Translations under genes and position numbers: made by a program
Source of the DNA: Pestalotiopsis fici W106-1
Lineage: Eukaryota; Ascomycota; Sordariomycetes; Amphisphaeriales; Sporocadaceae
DNA: 64,000 nt
Reading direction: 5' to 3'
NCBI RefSeq assembly: GCF_000516985.1
Contig: NW_006917094.1
Span: forward strand, 3,348,001 to 3,412,000
Shown here: positions 14,340 through 25,920 of the stretch, piece after piece
Layout: each line of letters begins with the position of its first letter
How positions within the stretch are numbered: position 1 is the stretch's first letter
The notes under the pieces: model-generated
What the model saw: only the letters and a program-made list of their open reading frames with translations
Database searches by the model: none
What the model was told of the DNA's origin: nothing

Positions 14340-14800
14340 CTTTATAATATTTAGGCATTTATATTTCTCGTTTTTGATTTATTTTGTGATTTTTTAAATC
14401 CGTTTTGCCCAAGGCTTTCGTTTTGTTTATTTATCGAATTTGCAAGTATATTAGATTCTTGCAACCTTATTAACTTTTGAATTTAATTTACAATTGATTA
14501 TAACTTTTTACCTCGATTCACCACTAATTACAATTCACTTTGCCGGTTTTACCTATCTCGATCCAGTTATCTAATTAAAAGCACCAAGCCAGTACCTGTT
14601 TACACGTATTTTCATTAATATTTGCTTAGCACGTTAAAAGACTTCACTATCTTAAGTTTTAATATCTAGCATTTATTTGGTAAATCGATAATTCCTTTTT
14701 TTTTAAATCTAATCTAACCAGAATTAAGCCATTTAAGGTTTTTTTAGTTAGGTTTTTCTATTTAGGTTTCTCTAGTTAGGTTTTTTTAATTAGGTCTTTT
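14340..14800. other. Weakly RIP-mutated island upstream of the zinc-finger relic
   Basis: CA and TG are common here (for example near 14400-14660), unlike both flanks. Around 14735-14800 a short unit of the type AGTTAGGTTTTT is repeated about four times. The position directly upstream of the degraded coding region at 15.1-17.9 kb makes a former promoter or leader possible, but this is inference. No ORF is present. Confidence 0.4.
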
Positions 14801-15099
14801 TAAATATAAGTCTTATTATTTATATCCTTAATAAATCCAGTATTCCACGGTTTCGGACCCGATTAATTAAAACAGGATTATTAAATTCGAGTCTCTTAAG
14901 CCATCTTTTATAAATAATCTCGTTACCTATTTTAATAAATATAAGTTTTTATCGGTTTTAAGCCGCTTCCGCGTCTTTTGCACTAATTCCAAGCTCCTAA
15001 ATACGGTATAAATAAAATTAATTTAAAATTTTTATTTACTCCTATATTTATATTTTACTAAATTTTTACGTTCGTATACTAATATTTTTTTTCTATAAT

Positions 15100-17900
15100 T
15101 ATATCCTTTTAATAAAATAAAATCTACGCCGGCGAACCTAACCCCGGCTAGGTCGATACAAGCGTTTATTCCGATAATTACGTTAAAAAGGCCGATTAGC
15201 TAAATTTAAATTATATCGATAATAATAATTAATTTAAGGACAAGCTCGAAAACGAGCTCGCCGGCGCTTTTAAAGCTCCCGAAATAGTCGAATTTATAAA
15301 AAAAATTTATCCTAGCCTTAACTAATTTTAAAAAAACGATTTTTAAAAATAACCGCTATTTTATTTATTATTAATAAGCCGGTAAAAAATTTAAAAAAAA
15401 AATATATATAAAAATTATATATTTTTAGGTACGGAAAATAATATTATAAAATAAATATAAAAGCCGATTAGGCAGATAATTAAGTATAATTAGGCCTATT
15501 ATAAATTTGCGTTTAATAATCCGGAACAATTTAATTTTATTAATAAAATATATATACGCGTCCGCGGTTTTTTTACCTTAATAAAAAATAACGAAAATAT
15601 AAAAAAAGGCCTTAGCTTCCGCTATAAATATATTAATTTATAATATTTTATAAAAAAAATTCGTAGGCTTTTATTTCTTTTAATCGAAGCGCAAAATGCT
15701 TTTAGGTAAGTTCGTTTAAATTAAAAAAAAAGGTTTTATATTATTTTCTATTTACGGGCTTTAATAACCGGAAGAATTTCCGGATCGTCTTTTAGGACTT
15801 AAATTAGCTTTACGGTTATTACCCGATTACCGCTATGCCTTTCGTCGGACGTATTTTGCGGGCGATAATTAACTCCGATACCGTTATCTAATAGCAGGAA
15901 TTATAATTTTATTTTAATACTTTAACGAATATTAGAATAATTAGCGCTATTATTAATAATACCGCTTTTTATAATATTCGATATAAACGTTAAATAGATT
16001 TTTCGCCGGTAAAAGCCGAAGCTATGCTTTAAACGTTTCGTACGATAAATAAATCGCCGTATATTAACGATTTAATAGCCCTTTTTTTTAATAAGCAATT
16101 ATTTCGATATTAATTATTTAATATAATTTATTAATTTAAGCGCGATTTTCCTTTAGCTTCGGATTATTTGCGATTATATAATTAATATCGGCGAATTATT
16201 ATAAGCTATAAATTTACGCTTAACGAGTTTTATAATTTATATTATATTTAAAATCCCGATTATTCCGGAAAATTTATTTTTTTTCCGTTTTATTATTTTT
16301 TTAAATTTAAAACTAAAAAATAACGCTAGGATTAGGCTTTTTACGCGGCTTTTTTCCGCTATAAATTCGATAAATTAATATATTATTATAAAAAAGCCTC
16401 GGCCGATCGGGGTTATTTTTTTAAAAAAACCTAATAATTTCTATTTTTTATTTATACCTATTTTTAATACGGTATAATTTAATAAATTAAAAATAAAATC
16501 GCATTTTTAGCCAGCGCGGATAATAATTATATTAAATAGTTAATTTTAGATTTATTTAGCGTTTTATTCGTTTAATAATAAAATTTTTTATTAATAATCA
16601 ATATTAATAAAAGGATTTATAATATAATTATAAGCTTCGGCTAAAAGAAAAAACCCGGCGATAATAATTTTAACCTAATCGCTTATTTTTATTTATAATA
16701 ATCGAATTTTAGTTTAGATTCCTAATTTATTAATTAAATTATTTAAAATTACTTATTAGCTGTTTAAAGGGATATCGAGCGTTTTATAGCCGCGATCCGT
16801 TTTGTGTTTCCCGGTAAATCCCTATATTAGGACGTCGATAAAATATAATACCGCCAAATTTGGAAATCGGGGCGCGAAAAGCTTATTAATATATTTAAAG
16901 GCAAATATTCGATCGAAAAAATCCTATTTTCCAAAAAGGTATAAATATTAGCTACGAGCGTTATAAAAGATGTTTCTAAATAAAGCTCGCTTAAAATTAA
17001 AATGCTAACTAGTTTATTTACCGCAAATAAAGCAAAAAGCGATAAAAAGTTTTAAAAAAATGCCTTTTAATATATCTGCGAATATTATTTAGCATCGTTT
17101 TTTTTTAAATAGGCTTTTTAGCGATATTAAAAAATAATATGCCTAATTTTACACCCGGATAATCCGGAGCGTCTTTACGAATACGACGGGTGCGGCTATC
17201 GTTTTATTATAAAAGGGAATTTCGATAAGCATCGCAAAACCTATATTATATATCCGGGTTATAAAGCGGAATTCCCTAATATTACGGCGCGTACGGAATA
17301 TTAAAAAAGATATATAAAAAAGCCGGAATTGGTCGTATAACCGGATAAAATTAAATACGAAGCCTACGGCGCTATTTTTAATAAAAAAACTAACTTTATA
17401 AAATATTATAAATATTATATTACCTATTTAAATTATAAAATAAAATTCCCTAATATTACGGCGCGTGCGGAATATTAAAAAAGGTATATAAGAAAGCCGG
17501 AATTAGTCGTATAGCCGGACGAATTAAAATGCAATAAATGCGGCTTTTCCGCTTTTATAAAGCAGAATTTTAATATATATTATAAAATTTATATTATTTA
17601 TCCGGGCTATAAAGCGGAATTCCCTAATATTACAGCGCGCGCGGAATACTAAAAGGGATATATAAAAAAGCCGGAATTAATCGTATAGCCGAATCGCTTT
17701 TTATATAAAGCCTGCGATTATATCGCTATTTAAAATAAAAACCTTATAAAGCACCGCAAAACTAGCTGCCTTAAATGCCTTTATTACGGATGGGATTTTA
17801 GGAAATAAAGTAAAGGCAAAGCACGTTAAAAGTATAAAATTAACTATTTAAAACGGCCGGTAACGCTACCTAAAAATAAGCCTATAAAAAAAAAGCAAAA
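15100..17900 (+). pseudogene. RIP-inactivated gene with tandem C2H2-finger modules
   Basis: On the plus strand a long decayed frame can be followed through TAA and TAG stops. The middle part (about 16000-17050) reads as a long protein with many aromatic and basic residues that I do not recognise. The C-terminal part (about 17160-17800) holds repeated modules with the spacing C-x2-C-x11-H-x3-H of a C2H2 finger, each followed by a conserved spacer including F-P-N-I-T-A-R-A-E-Y and K-K-P-E-L-V-V. The finger cysteines and histidines are partly lost (C to Y, H to Y), as RIP would cause. It looks like a multi-copy gene from a mobile element or a repeated gene family, since RIP acts only on duplicated DNA. 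No transposase, integrase or tyrosine recombinase motif was seen, so the element type is open. Confidence 0.5.
17170..17697 (+). repeat. Three in-frame 174-bp modules encoding finger plus spacer
   Basis: The marker ATTAC(G/A)GCGCG starts at 17281, 17455 and 17629, exactly 174 bp (58 codons) apart each time. The units differ mainly by transitions. The exact period and preserved frame show that the modules duplicated while the gene was coding. Confidence 0.8.
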
Positions 17901-18059
17901 AAGCGTTAATAATAATAATAAAATCGCGAATTTAATTTATTCCGTATTTACCGCCTCTTTTTTGCCGTACTTAAAGCCCGCAGCCTAAAAATCGCCTATT
18001 AAAATTTCGATTAAAAGGAAATATTTAATTAAGCTTAACGCCTTAGGTAACGGCGCTTT

Positions 18060-18175
18060 AATTATTGCTTTTAATGCTTTTAGTGTTTTTAATGCTTTTA
18101 ATATTGCTTTTTTTGCTTTTATTATTACTAGTGCTTTTATTGCTGCTTTTAGTGCTGCTTTTGGCATTTATGCCT
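18060..18175. repeat. Low-complexity GCTTTTA-type repeat
   Basis: Imperfect repeats of GCTTTTAAT and GCTTTTAGT fill this stretch. They create spurious open frames on both strands (Leu-rich on plus, Ala/Lys-rich on minus) that should not be read as genes. Confidence 0.7.
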
Positions 18176-18316
18176 TTAATAATATTAATATTTTCTAATC
18201 CCTTTTTATACTTATTTATTAATTTATTTATTATTTTGCTTTTTAGGCCTCCCTTTTTTTTCGCTAGGATAGTTTATCCCCGTTTCCGCGGAAAATATAA
18301 ATATACGATATTTTAA

Positions 18317-21300
18317 CCTTATTCGGTAATCGTCCCGATTAGCTAAAAAATTTTAATACGGCCGCTTTTATATTTAATAGCCTTTAATATAATAATTTGC
18401 TTTAAAATTTAGGTTTAAATACTACCGTTTAAAATATCCGTTAATTTACGTTAATTATAAAGCGGTATAATTTAATAAAACGCTTAATTCGGTAAAAATA
18501 GCTATTAAAAAAAAAATATTAATATATAAATATTCGAAATTTTCCGGGGCGTTTCGCCGTAATATATAATTTACGATAAAAATACGGGTAATTTATTATT
18601 TTTTTATATTTATTTAGGAAACGCTTTAAGCCGCTTAAATAACCGGTTTAAATTTAATAATTATTATAACGCTAAATAGGTAGCTTTTTCGGTTAATATT
18701 AAAGCGCTATTCGCGAATAAGCTTAAATAAAAAATTTTATATTAGTTTTTAGCCGTATATAATTAAATTACGAATACGGTTACGATCGCAAATTCGTAAT
18801 AATAAAAGGCAGGTTTTTTGCGGTATAATCGGATTTTAAAATATATAATATATTATTTTAACTAATTTAGCCAAGGTAACGCAATCCTAAAACTTAAAAT
18901 ACGAAATATTCCGTAATAAAAAAACGGCGCGAGTTACGGTTTATATATTTTAAGCAATTTCGTAGCGTTAATATAAAACGGTTTTTATTATAATAATAAT
19001 TTATTTAAGTTTTAAAAAAAGCGAATTTAAAACCAGCTCGGATAAAATATACCTACGCGAATATAGCCTAATATAAATTAATATTATTATATAAATTAGG
19101 TTTTTCCGGAGGTATCGCTATTTTTATTATTTTTATTACCTTTATTATTTATATTACCTTTATTATTTTTATTACCTTTAGCTAAGCTCGAATTTAAAAA
19201 TATAGGCCTAATTTTTAGCAATATATTATTAGCGTTATTATTTTAAATCCTAATTCTTTTTAATACTAAAAAATCTATTAGTTTTCCCGCCGGAAAGCCG
19301 CCCGCCGGAAAACCGCCTATTTTAAAATAGCTAAGCTTAAAGCAAATGCTTTAAATTTTTAAAAGCTTAATACCCGCTTTAGTATTTTAAATTTAGCCGT
19401 TTTCCGATAGCAAAAAATCTATTCCTTTTTTAGTTTTTCCGCCTGCTTTTTTTTCCGTTTAATAATATAAAATATTTTTTTTTTATAATAAAAAATTAAA
19501 TAATAGCAAAATCGAATGCTATTTTTATTATAAATTTTATAAGCTAAAAAAGATTAAATAATATATTAATATTATATATTTTAAATATTATTATTATAAA
19601 TTACGCGTTTTTAAAAAAAAAAATCGGATTTTATAAAGGAAAATACCTTAAACGCATTATTTTTAATAATAACGATAATAATAGTAATAATAATATTAGC
19701 TAATATAAATAGCTCGAGGTAACGGAGTTTTTAGCTTAAAATAAATTTTTGCTTCCGGGGTTCGCGTAACTTTATTAAATACTATTTATTATATTTATAT
19801 TCGTGCATTTGCTTAATAATTACTAAAATCGGGTATATAAATTTATTATATTTATTTTAAATATTTTTTGCTAATATAAATAAAAACTTTTTTCCTTTTT
19901 ATATTTTTCCTTTGCCGTTTTCCGCTTTTTTTTTACAGGGAAATTTAAAATTTAGTTTCGCCAGTCCCGGTATAACGAGGTTATTAAGAGTAATTATATT
20001 ATATCCGATAAAAAGCTTAAATATCGTTAGAACCAGGCTATTGTCCCCGAACCTATACCTGGAGAGGAAAGTAATCGTCCTCGTCGAATTCCTAGGCGCA
20101 TTATATAAACCGATATTATTAGCCGTTTTTAAAGGCCGGATTTGCGTTTAATTCGTTTTGCCGAAGACGTTTACTCGGCAAAAGCTTTAAATTTATTTTT
20201 ATAGCCTAAGGCGTTATTAGCTCGAATATTATTACGGTATTTTTTATTACCTTATTATCGATTTCGGCTTTTATTAAAAGCTTTTATAATTATCGACTTA
20301 TAAGTATATACGGTAAAATAGCTGCGGTATTATAGGCGTTTATAATTAATAATTATATTTAGGCCGGATAATTATACGATCCTTTTTTCCGAAGCTAAAG
20401 CTAATATCGGGCCTACGCTTAGGAAAGCTTTTGCTTAGCGTTTTGCTATTACGCTAACGCGTATTTCCGTTTTTAGGTAATTTTTTAATTCCGTTTTATT
20501 TTATTAATCGTATTTATAATTTATAAAATATAACTACGTTTTTTATATACCTTAGTCCTTATTAAAAATATACTCGGGGCGCCAAACCTAGATTTTCGCC
20601 GATTTTTTAGCGTTTAGAAAATTTGATTTTTTGGCAAAAAAATCGAGCGTAGCCTTTACCTAGCTTTTATTAACCGTTAAAAACTTTTTAAAAAGCATAT
20701 TTATTATGCCTATTTTTATAAAAAAATCGTATTTTTTATTTTGCGTGCCTTATTTTATTTATAAATGTATTTATATTTTTTATATTGGATAAGCTTTCGA
20801 AAAATTATATTTTTTATTTTAGCGATTACGGATCGGGGAAATTTCGTCCTTTAAATAAATTAATAAAAAATAAAAGTTTAAAAGCTATTTTATGGTATTT
20901 TTAATATAAAAAATATAATTTATAAGGCTTCGAAATTTATCGAATTTTTTAATATCTGCTTTAATTTGCTTTAAAATCGCTTTTAGTGCTATTTTTAATA
21001 ATAGGTTCGGGTAAATAAAGACGCTTATAATAATATAATATATAATAGTGCACGGTATTATAAGGTCGAGTTTATTGGGCTTTATGGGTTTATAATCCCG
21101 CTGCAGCTAATAGAAATTATATTTATATATATTTCTCTTAAAGGTAAATGCATAATTTATAATCTAAATATATGCTTTACAAATATTATAACGGAGTATT
21201 TTATTTTTAAAAATTAAAAAATATTATTAATAATAATTAGGATAAGTTTGAATTATTAACGCTTTATTATATAATAATTAAAATATAGCTATAGCTATTC

Positions 21301-21594
21301 GTTTTTAATTAGGTTGCAGTAATTAATTATTATATAAAATAATAAATAATTAAATATAGAAATAAAGATAAATAAAGCATAAAAAAAATATATTTATATA
21401 TACGATTTTAAAGGCTATATTATAGCCAAATTCGAATAGTTAAATACGTATATAAGCTTAAATATATATATATAAATTATAATTCGAAATATTTGCTATC
21501 GCGATAATTTATTAAAACAAAACCGCTTTATCGCAATTTATCCTTTTTCGTTTAACGATTTTATATAATATATTATAACCTAGGCTAATATAGT
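18317..21594. other. RIP-degraded sequence without recognised genes
   Basis: Decayed reading frames with TAA and TAG stops are present but no domain was recognised. A less mutated patch lies at about 20020-20110. Nothing else was supported apart from the tandem repeat at 19110-19185. Confidence 0.55.
19110..19185. repeat. Short tandem repeat, about 21-bp unit
   Basis: Units built from TTACCTTTATTATTT are repeated three to four times with small changes. Confidence 0.6.
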
Positions 21595-21830
21595 TATTTT
21601 TTTAATTATGACTTAAATAGGCCACCCTTAATAGCGCCTTTTGATTCCTTTATAATGCTTCCCTCTCACCTACGTTTTCCAGGTATAAATACCTAAATTT
21701 ATAAAAAAAAAAGCCTTATTACTCAAAACCCCCGCGCTAACGAGCATTTAAAAATCAATGCGCTAATAAGGCTCGATTAAGGTTCGAAGAAACGCAACGG
21801 TTACCGGCCCGGCCCGTTATTTATAGGGAT
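21595..21830. other. Weakly RIP-mutated island with an inverted repeat
   Basis: CA, TG and CC dinucleotides are frequent here, in contrast to the flanks. A perfect 10-bp inverted repeat, AGCCTTATTA at 21712-21721 and TAATAAGGCT at 21764-21773, could form a stem with a 42-nt loop; inside the loop GCGC occurs near both ends. No coding frame was found. It could be a structured RNA, an element end or chance. Confidence 0.4.
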
Positions 21831-24800
21831 TATATTATTTAAAAAGCATATTTATTATAAATAACTTTAATATATAACGTGCTTTAATATCGATTTAAAT
21901 ACTCGACCGGCTTATTTATTACTTAAATCCCGGATATTTTTGCCTTTTTCGCTATTAGGTTTTTATTTATAATAGCCTTTAATTTATTAAATAGTTTTAT
22001 AAGCTTAAGAATTCGAGGATCGCGGCTTTAGCGAAATTTTTTAAAGGTTTTAAAAGCGACTTTTATAGCTTTTTCTAAATCGCTAATTTTGCGGGTTTTT
22101 AAAAACCGGTAATAAAAAAAATTTTTAAATTATAGGAAAAAATAGCATATATAGGATTTTGCATTAAAATAAAATTTATAATTTTAAAAATTATATCCGT
22201 TCCGTTTTAAATATTATCCAGCTTATCCGTTTAAAAGGCAAATATACCTTATGCGTATATAAATATATTATACCGTTTCGCTAGCGAGCGATTTTTGCTA
22301 AAATTAGTTATCGCGGCTTTTTAAAAGATATTTTAATATTTTTAGAAATTTACGGTATTATTACGTTTTTTAAGCTTTAAATTAACCGTTTCGTAAATAG
22401 TTATAACGGTAACGTTTAAATTACCTATTTCGAATTAAGGCTCCAAATTTTATAAGCGGCTAAGCTAAAGCGGCTTTTGCGTTAAGCCGATATTAATAGC
22501 TTCCTGCTCTGCTAATTCGTTATTATAGCTAGCGGAAATAAATATAGTGACTTTAAAAGTGACTTTAAAGGTGATTTTAAAGGTGACTTTAAAGGTGACT
22601 TTAAAAGTGATTTTAAAGGTGATTTTAAAGGTGACTTTAAAGGTAACTTTAAAAGATAAAAATTAGAGCAAAAATAAAATAATAGGTATAAATGCAAAAT
22701 AGTTTAATACTGCAGATACCACTTTTATATAGGCATTAAAAAGATGTTATATAGCCATTATTATTACGGAATTAAAATTACCGTTAATTTATATTCCTCG
22801 TTAAGCCTTCCGAATACCGATTGCTTTTTTATTAATTTAGACTTATTTTTAAATCCCGACGTATTGCTAATAATCTAGGCTTTTTAAAGGAAATAAAAAG
22901 CAAATATAAAATTATAAATAATTTTATTTATATTTTGTATAATAGCTGGAATAAGCACTTTAATAATATATAAGCGTATAACGTTTAATAAATAAGCCAC
23001 GTATATAATTTTACGGGCAATTTAGCAGGCCTTGTATAAAAAGAAAACCCCGCCAGCCTGGCGTATAAAAAACCTAGCCTTTATTTCCCCGGATTATATC
23101 CGTAATTATTTAATTCGTGGCTTTAGGATTAAATATATTTCGGGAAATATCCGTATATTAGCTGCGTATTATTTGCTTAAATTAATTTAATATAATATAA
23201 CGATAGGCCGTATATAAAAAATTATTTATTTATTATATTCGGTAATTTATACGTTTTATTTAATTGCTTTTCGATTTTTTAGGCAAATTATTACTAAAAT
23301 TATTATATATAAAGCGTTTATATTTATTAGGCGTAACCGCATTCGAAATCCCGCATATATATATTTTTATAATTTAAGCTAAATTAGAAAAAAAAAGGAA
23401 ATCTTGCGCTATTTTAATTAATAATTATTAGGCGGCGGGAATTTTTAAATTAATTATTATTGGCTAATTTAGGATTTTAGCGTAAAACCGGGTTCCTTAT
23501 ATTTTAAAATAATATATTTATTAAAGCGGTAAATTTTTATTAGTTTTATTTTGCTATTTCTAAAATATAGCGGAAAATATTATAATATAATTAAAATAAA
23601 ATAATTTAATAAGAATGCGTTAGCTATTAGTAATTCGTATTAGCGCTAAAATAAATTAAAAGACGCCGTATTATTAATAAGCGCTAAAATAGCATAGCTC
23701 GCTAACGTTAAATAATTTAATAAAATAAAAAATAACCGTTTAGGCTTAATATATTTCGAATATACCGCTGCGAATAACCCTTTTTATTCGAAGCACGGTT
23801 TATTTTAAAAAATATAATATATATTAACGGGCGTTTCCCGGATTACGAAAAGCACGGTTTAGCGTATTATGCTGTTAACGGCACTTTTCTAAATTAATCT
23901 AAATTATCTATTATATGCGAATTAAATATATTAATTAATATTTCGTATTATTATATTTTTAAAAAAAGCCGGGCTTATACTTTTTTATTTATTATTTATA
24001 GCTATTTTTTTCCGCGAATATTATCCGGACGACTTTAAGCTTTTTTTTTATATTTTCGGCGCTTTTGCCGCTAAAATCCTAATTTACTAAGCGCTCGCCG
24101 CCTTTTTAAGCAATATTTAGCTTAACTTAAATTATTAAAATTATAAATTTTAAAAGCCGGGTTTCGGCGGTTTAAAGCTTAACGTAAAGCTTGGTATAAA
24201 TCGCAATAAAATCGCCGATATAAATTTTTTATAGCTAGCTTTTATTAGGTTTATAATTAGTAAACTCCGATTAAAAATATATATAGTAAACAGGATTATC
24301 CGCCGTTATTTAAGGATATATTTTATAACGAGCCGTTACCTGCTAAAAAATTAGGCGGTATCGGCGGATTAAATTATAAATTATAAGCTCAAATAATATT
24401 ACGGACGCAAACCGGGAATTGCTTATTTTATAACGCGGCTATTATTACGGCTAAAGCTAAATTTGTTAATAATTAAAAGGCTAAGTATAATAACGAAAAA
24501 GGTGCAAATAAGGATTATTATTTAATCGATTAATAAATAAAAAACTATAAATTTAAAAAAATTGTTTAAATTCGAAAGCACGCCAAAATATATATCCATT
24601 TTTTATTATTATTATTATCGAGTTTAAAAAAAGGTATAATCGTTTACATTTAGTCTATTTCGCTAATAGCGGCTTTTAAGCTATATTTTATTTTTTAAAT
24701 CCGGATATTTATATAGCTTTTAGCTAAATAAACGAATTTAATAAGGCTTTATCTTTTTTTATAGCAAATTGCTTTTATAAAATAATTAGGAGAAATACTT

Positions 24801-25288
24801 ACGCTTAAAAATAACGTATTCCTTCGTTAAAGCTTGGATAATAGCTAAGCTTTCGGGTAAATAATTATTTTATCGGTCGTAATCTTAGGATTATAATTAC
24901 GGCGTAATATATGCTTTGCTTTTATTTAAGCGGCTGCTATAAATTTTCGCTTTTAATCCGCAAATTAAAAGCAGCGATATATATAGTCGCCTACGGTAAT
25001 TTATATATTTTAGGCGAATAAGCGGTTTAAAAAAGGCTGTAAATGCCTTATACTACTATCTATTTAAATAGGATTTTTTAGGCAGTCTTTATATAACTAT
25101 AATATAATAAGCATAATTATTTATAATAGATACAGATAATATTTTGTTAAAATAATAATATGCAAATTAATATATAATTTTTTATAATATTGCTTTGCGC
25201 TATTATAGCCACTTTAGTATTATAGACTAAATTAGGATAAAAGGTATTAGCTATTATATATCGCTTGCTTTATAAACACCCTAGAAGG
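21831..25288. other. RIP-degraded sequence without recognised genes
   Basis: A decayed frame on the plus strand around 23800-25000 may be former coding sequence, but no family was recognised. The 12-bp minisatellite at 22547-22654 is the only clear feature. Confidence 0.5.
22547..22654. repeat. 12-bp minisatellite, nine units
   Basis: Nine consecutive units of GTGA(C/T)TTTAAA(G/A) with only C/T and G/A differences (the last unit starts GTAA). The regular period produces a spurious Ser/Pro/Leu/Lys frame on the minus strand. Confidence 0.9.
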
Positions 25289-25323
25289 TATCGTTTATCG
25301 TTATAAGGCCTACGGCGATTAAA
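25289..25323 (+). repeat. Dispersed 35-bp repeat, copy 1
   Basis: It aligns in the same orientation with 30505-30539: 29 of 35 positions match and five of the six differences are transitions. The shared core includes TTATAAGG and GCGATTAAA. The pair may be part of a longer degraded family. Confidence 0.5.
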
Positions 25324-25789
25324 GAGAAATAAATAACTAACGTGTGTTTAAATATGCAATTATAAAAGTAATATATTTATAAAAGGCCGGCCTAGGATAG
25401 CTTTCGCAAAGCAAAAAAAGGGCAACGTTACGTAAGCCAATAAGCGTAATATATAACGTAACAGATATAGATAAATATATATTATATTAGATTTTAGTCG
25501 TATAATTTTATTAACTAAAATAGCAAAAAAAAGGTACCGCTAAATTACTTATTTAAGGCAGGATAACCGATATTATTTAAAACCTTAAAATCCAAAGATC
25601 CTACCGCGGCTCTTTTTTTACGTTTATTTTATTTTTCGAATCCGCATCCGTTTGCACCCTTTTATAGGATTATAAAATTTATATTAAAGTTTTTTTTTTG
25701 GGGGAAAAAAAAAAAATATATTTAAGGTTAAGGTTAGTTATATTTTCCAAATTATTTTTATCTTTTATTTTTAAAATTACTTATATTCG

Positions 25790-25920
25790 GAAACCACTCG
25801 GAATCGAACCTTAGACTTTTAATTAATAATTAATAATTAATATAATAAGGGTCTAATATAGACTCTAAAATCCAGGAAATTATATAAATTATCTATTCGG
25901 CTAATCGACTAGCTAATGCC
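25790..25920 (-). other. tRNA-like fragment
   Basis: On the minus strand 25800-25810 gives GGTTCGATTCC, an exact match to the RNA polymerase III B-box (T-arm) consensus. About 85-110 bp upstream in that strand, 25893-25920 contains TAGCTAGTCGATTAGC, resembling a tRNA D-arm/A-box. The distance is too long for a plain tRNA, the acceptor strands do not pair and the T stem is imperfect. It may be a mutated tRNA gene with extra sequence or the head of a tRNA-derived SINE. Confidence 0.35.

Noticed and set aside
15100..17900. Starship captain (DUF3435 tyrosine recombinase) or DUF3723 accessory gene
   Set aside because: I considered these because of the fungal, finger-containing, multi-copy nature, but saw no Arg-His-Arg-Tyr recombinase pattern and no convincing family block.
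18065..18316. Leu-rich open frame (+) and the overlapping Ala/Lys-rich frame at 17985-18167 (-)
   Set aside because: Both come from the GCTTTTA-type repeat in RIP-mutated DNA; the composition is explained by the repeat.
19912..20151. 79-codon open frame on the plus strand
   Set aside because: It sits in RIP-mutated sequence, has no domain or neighbours, and its length is compatible with chance.
22512..22697. Ser/Pro/Leu/Lys-repeat open frame (-)
   Set aside because: It is a by-product of the 12-bp minisatellite, whose period is a multiple of three.
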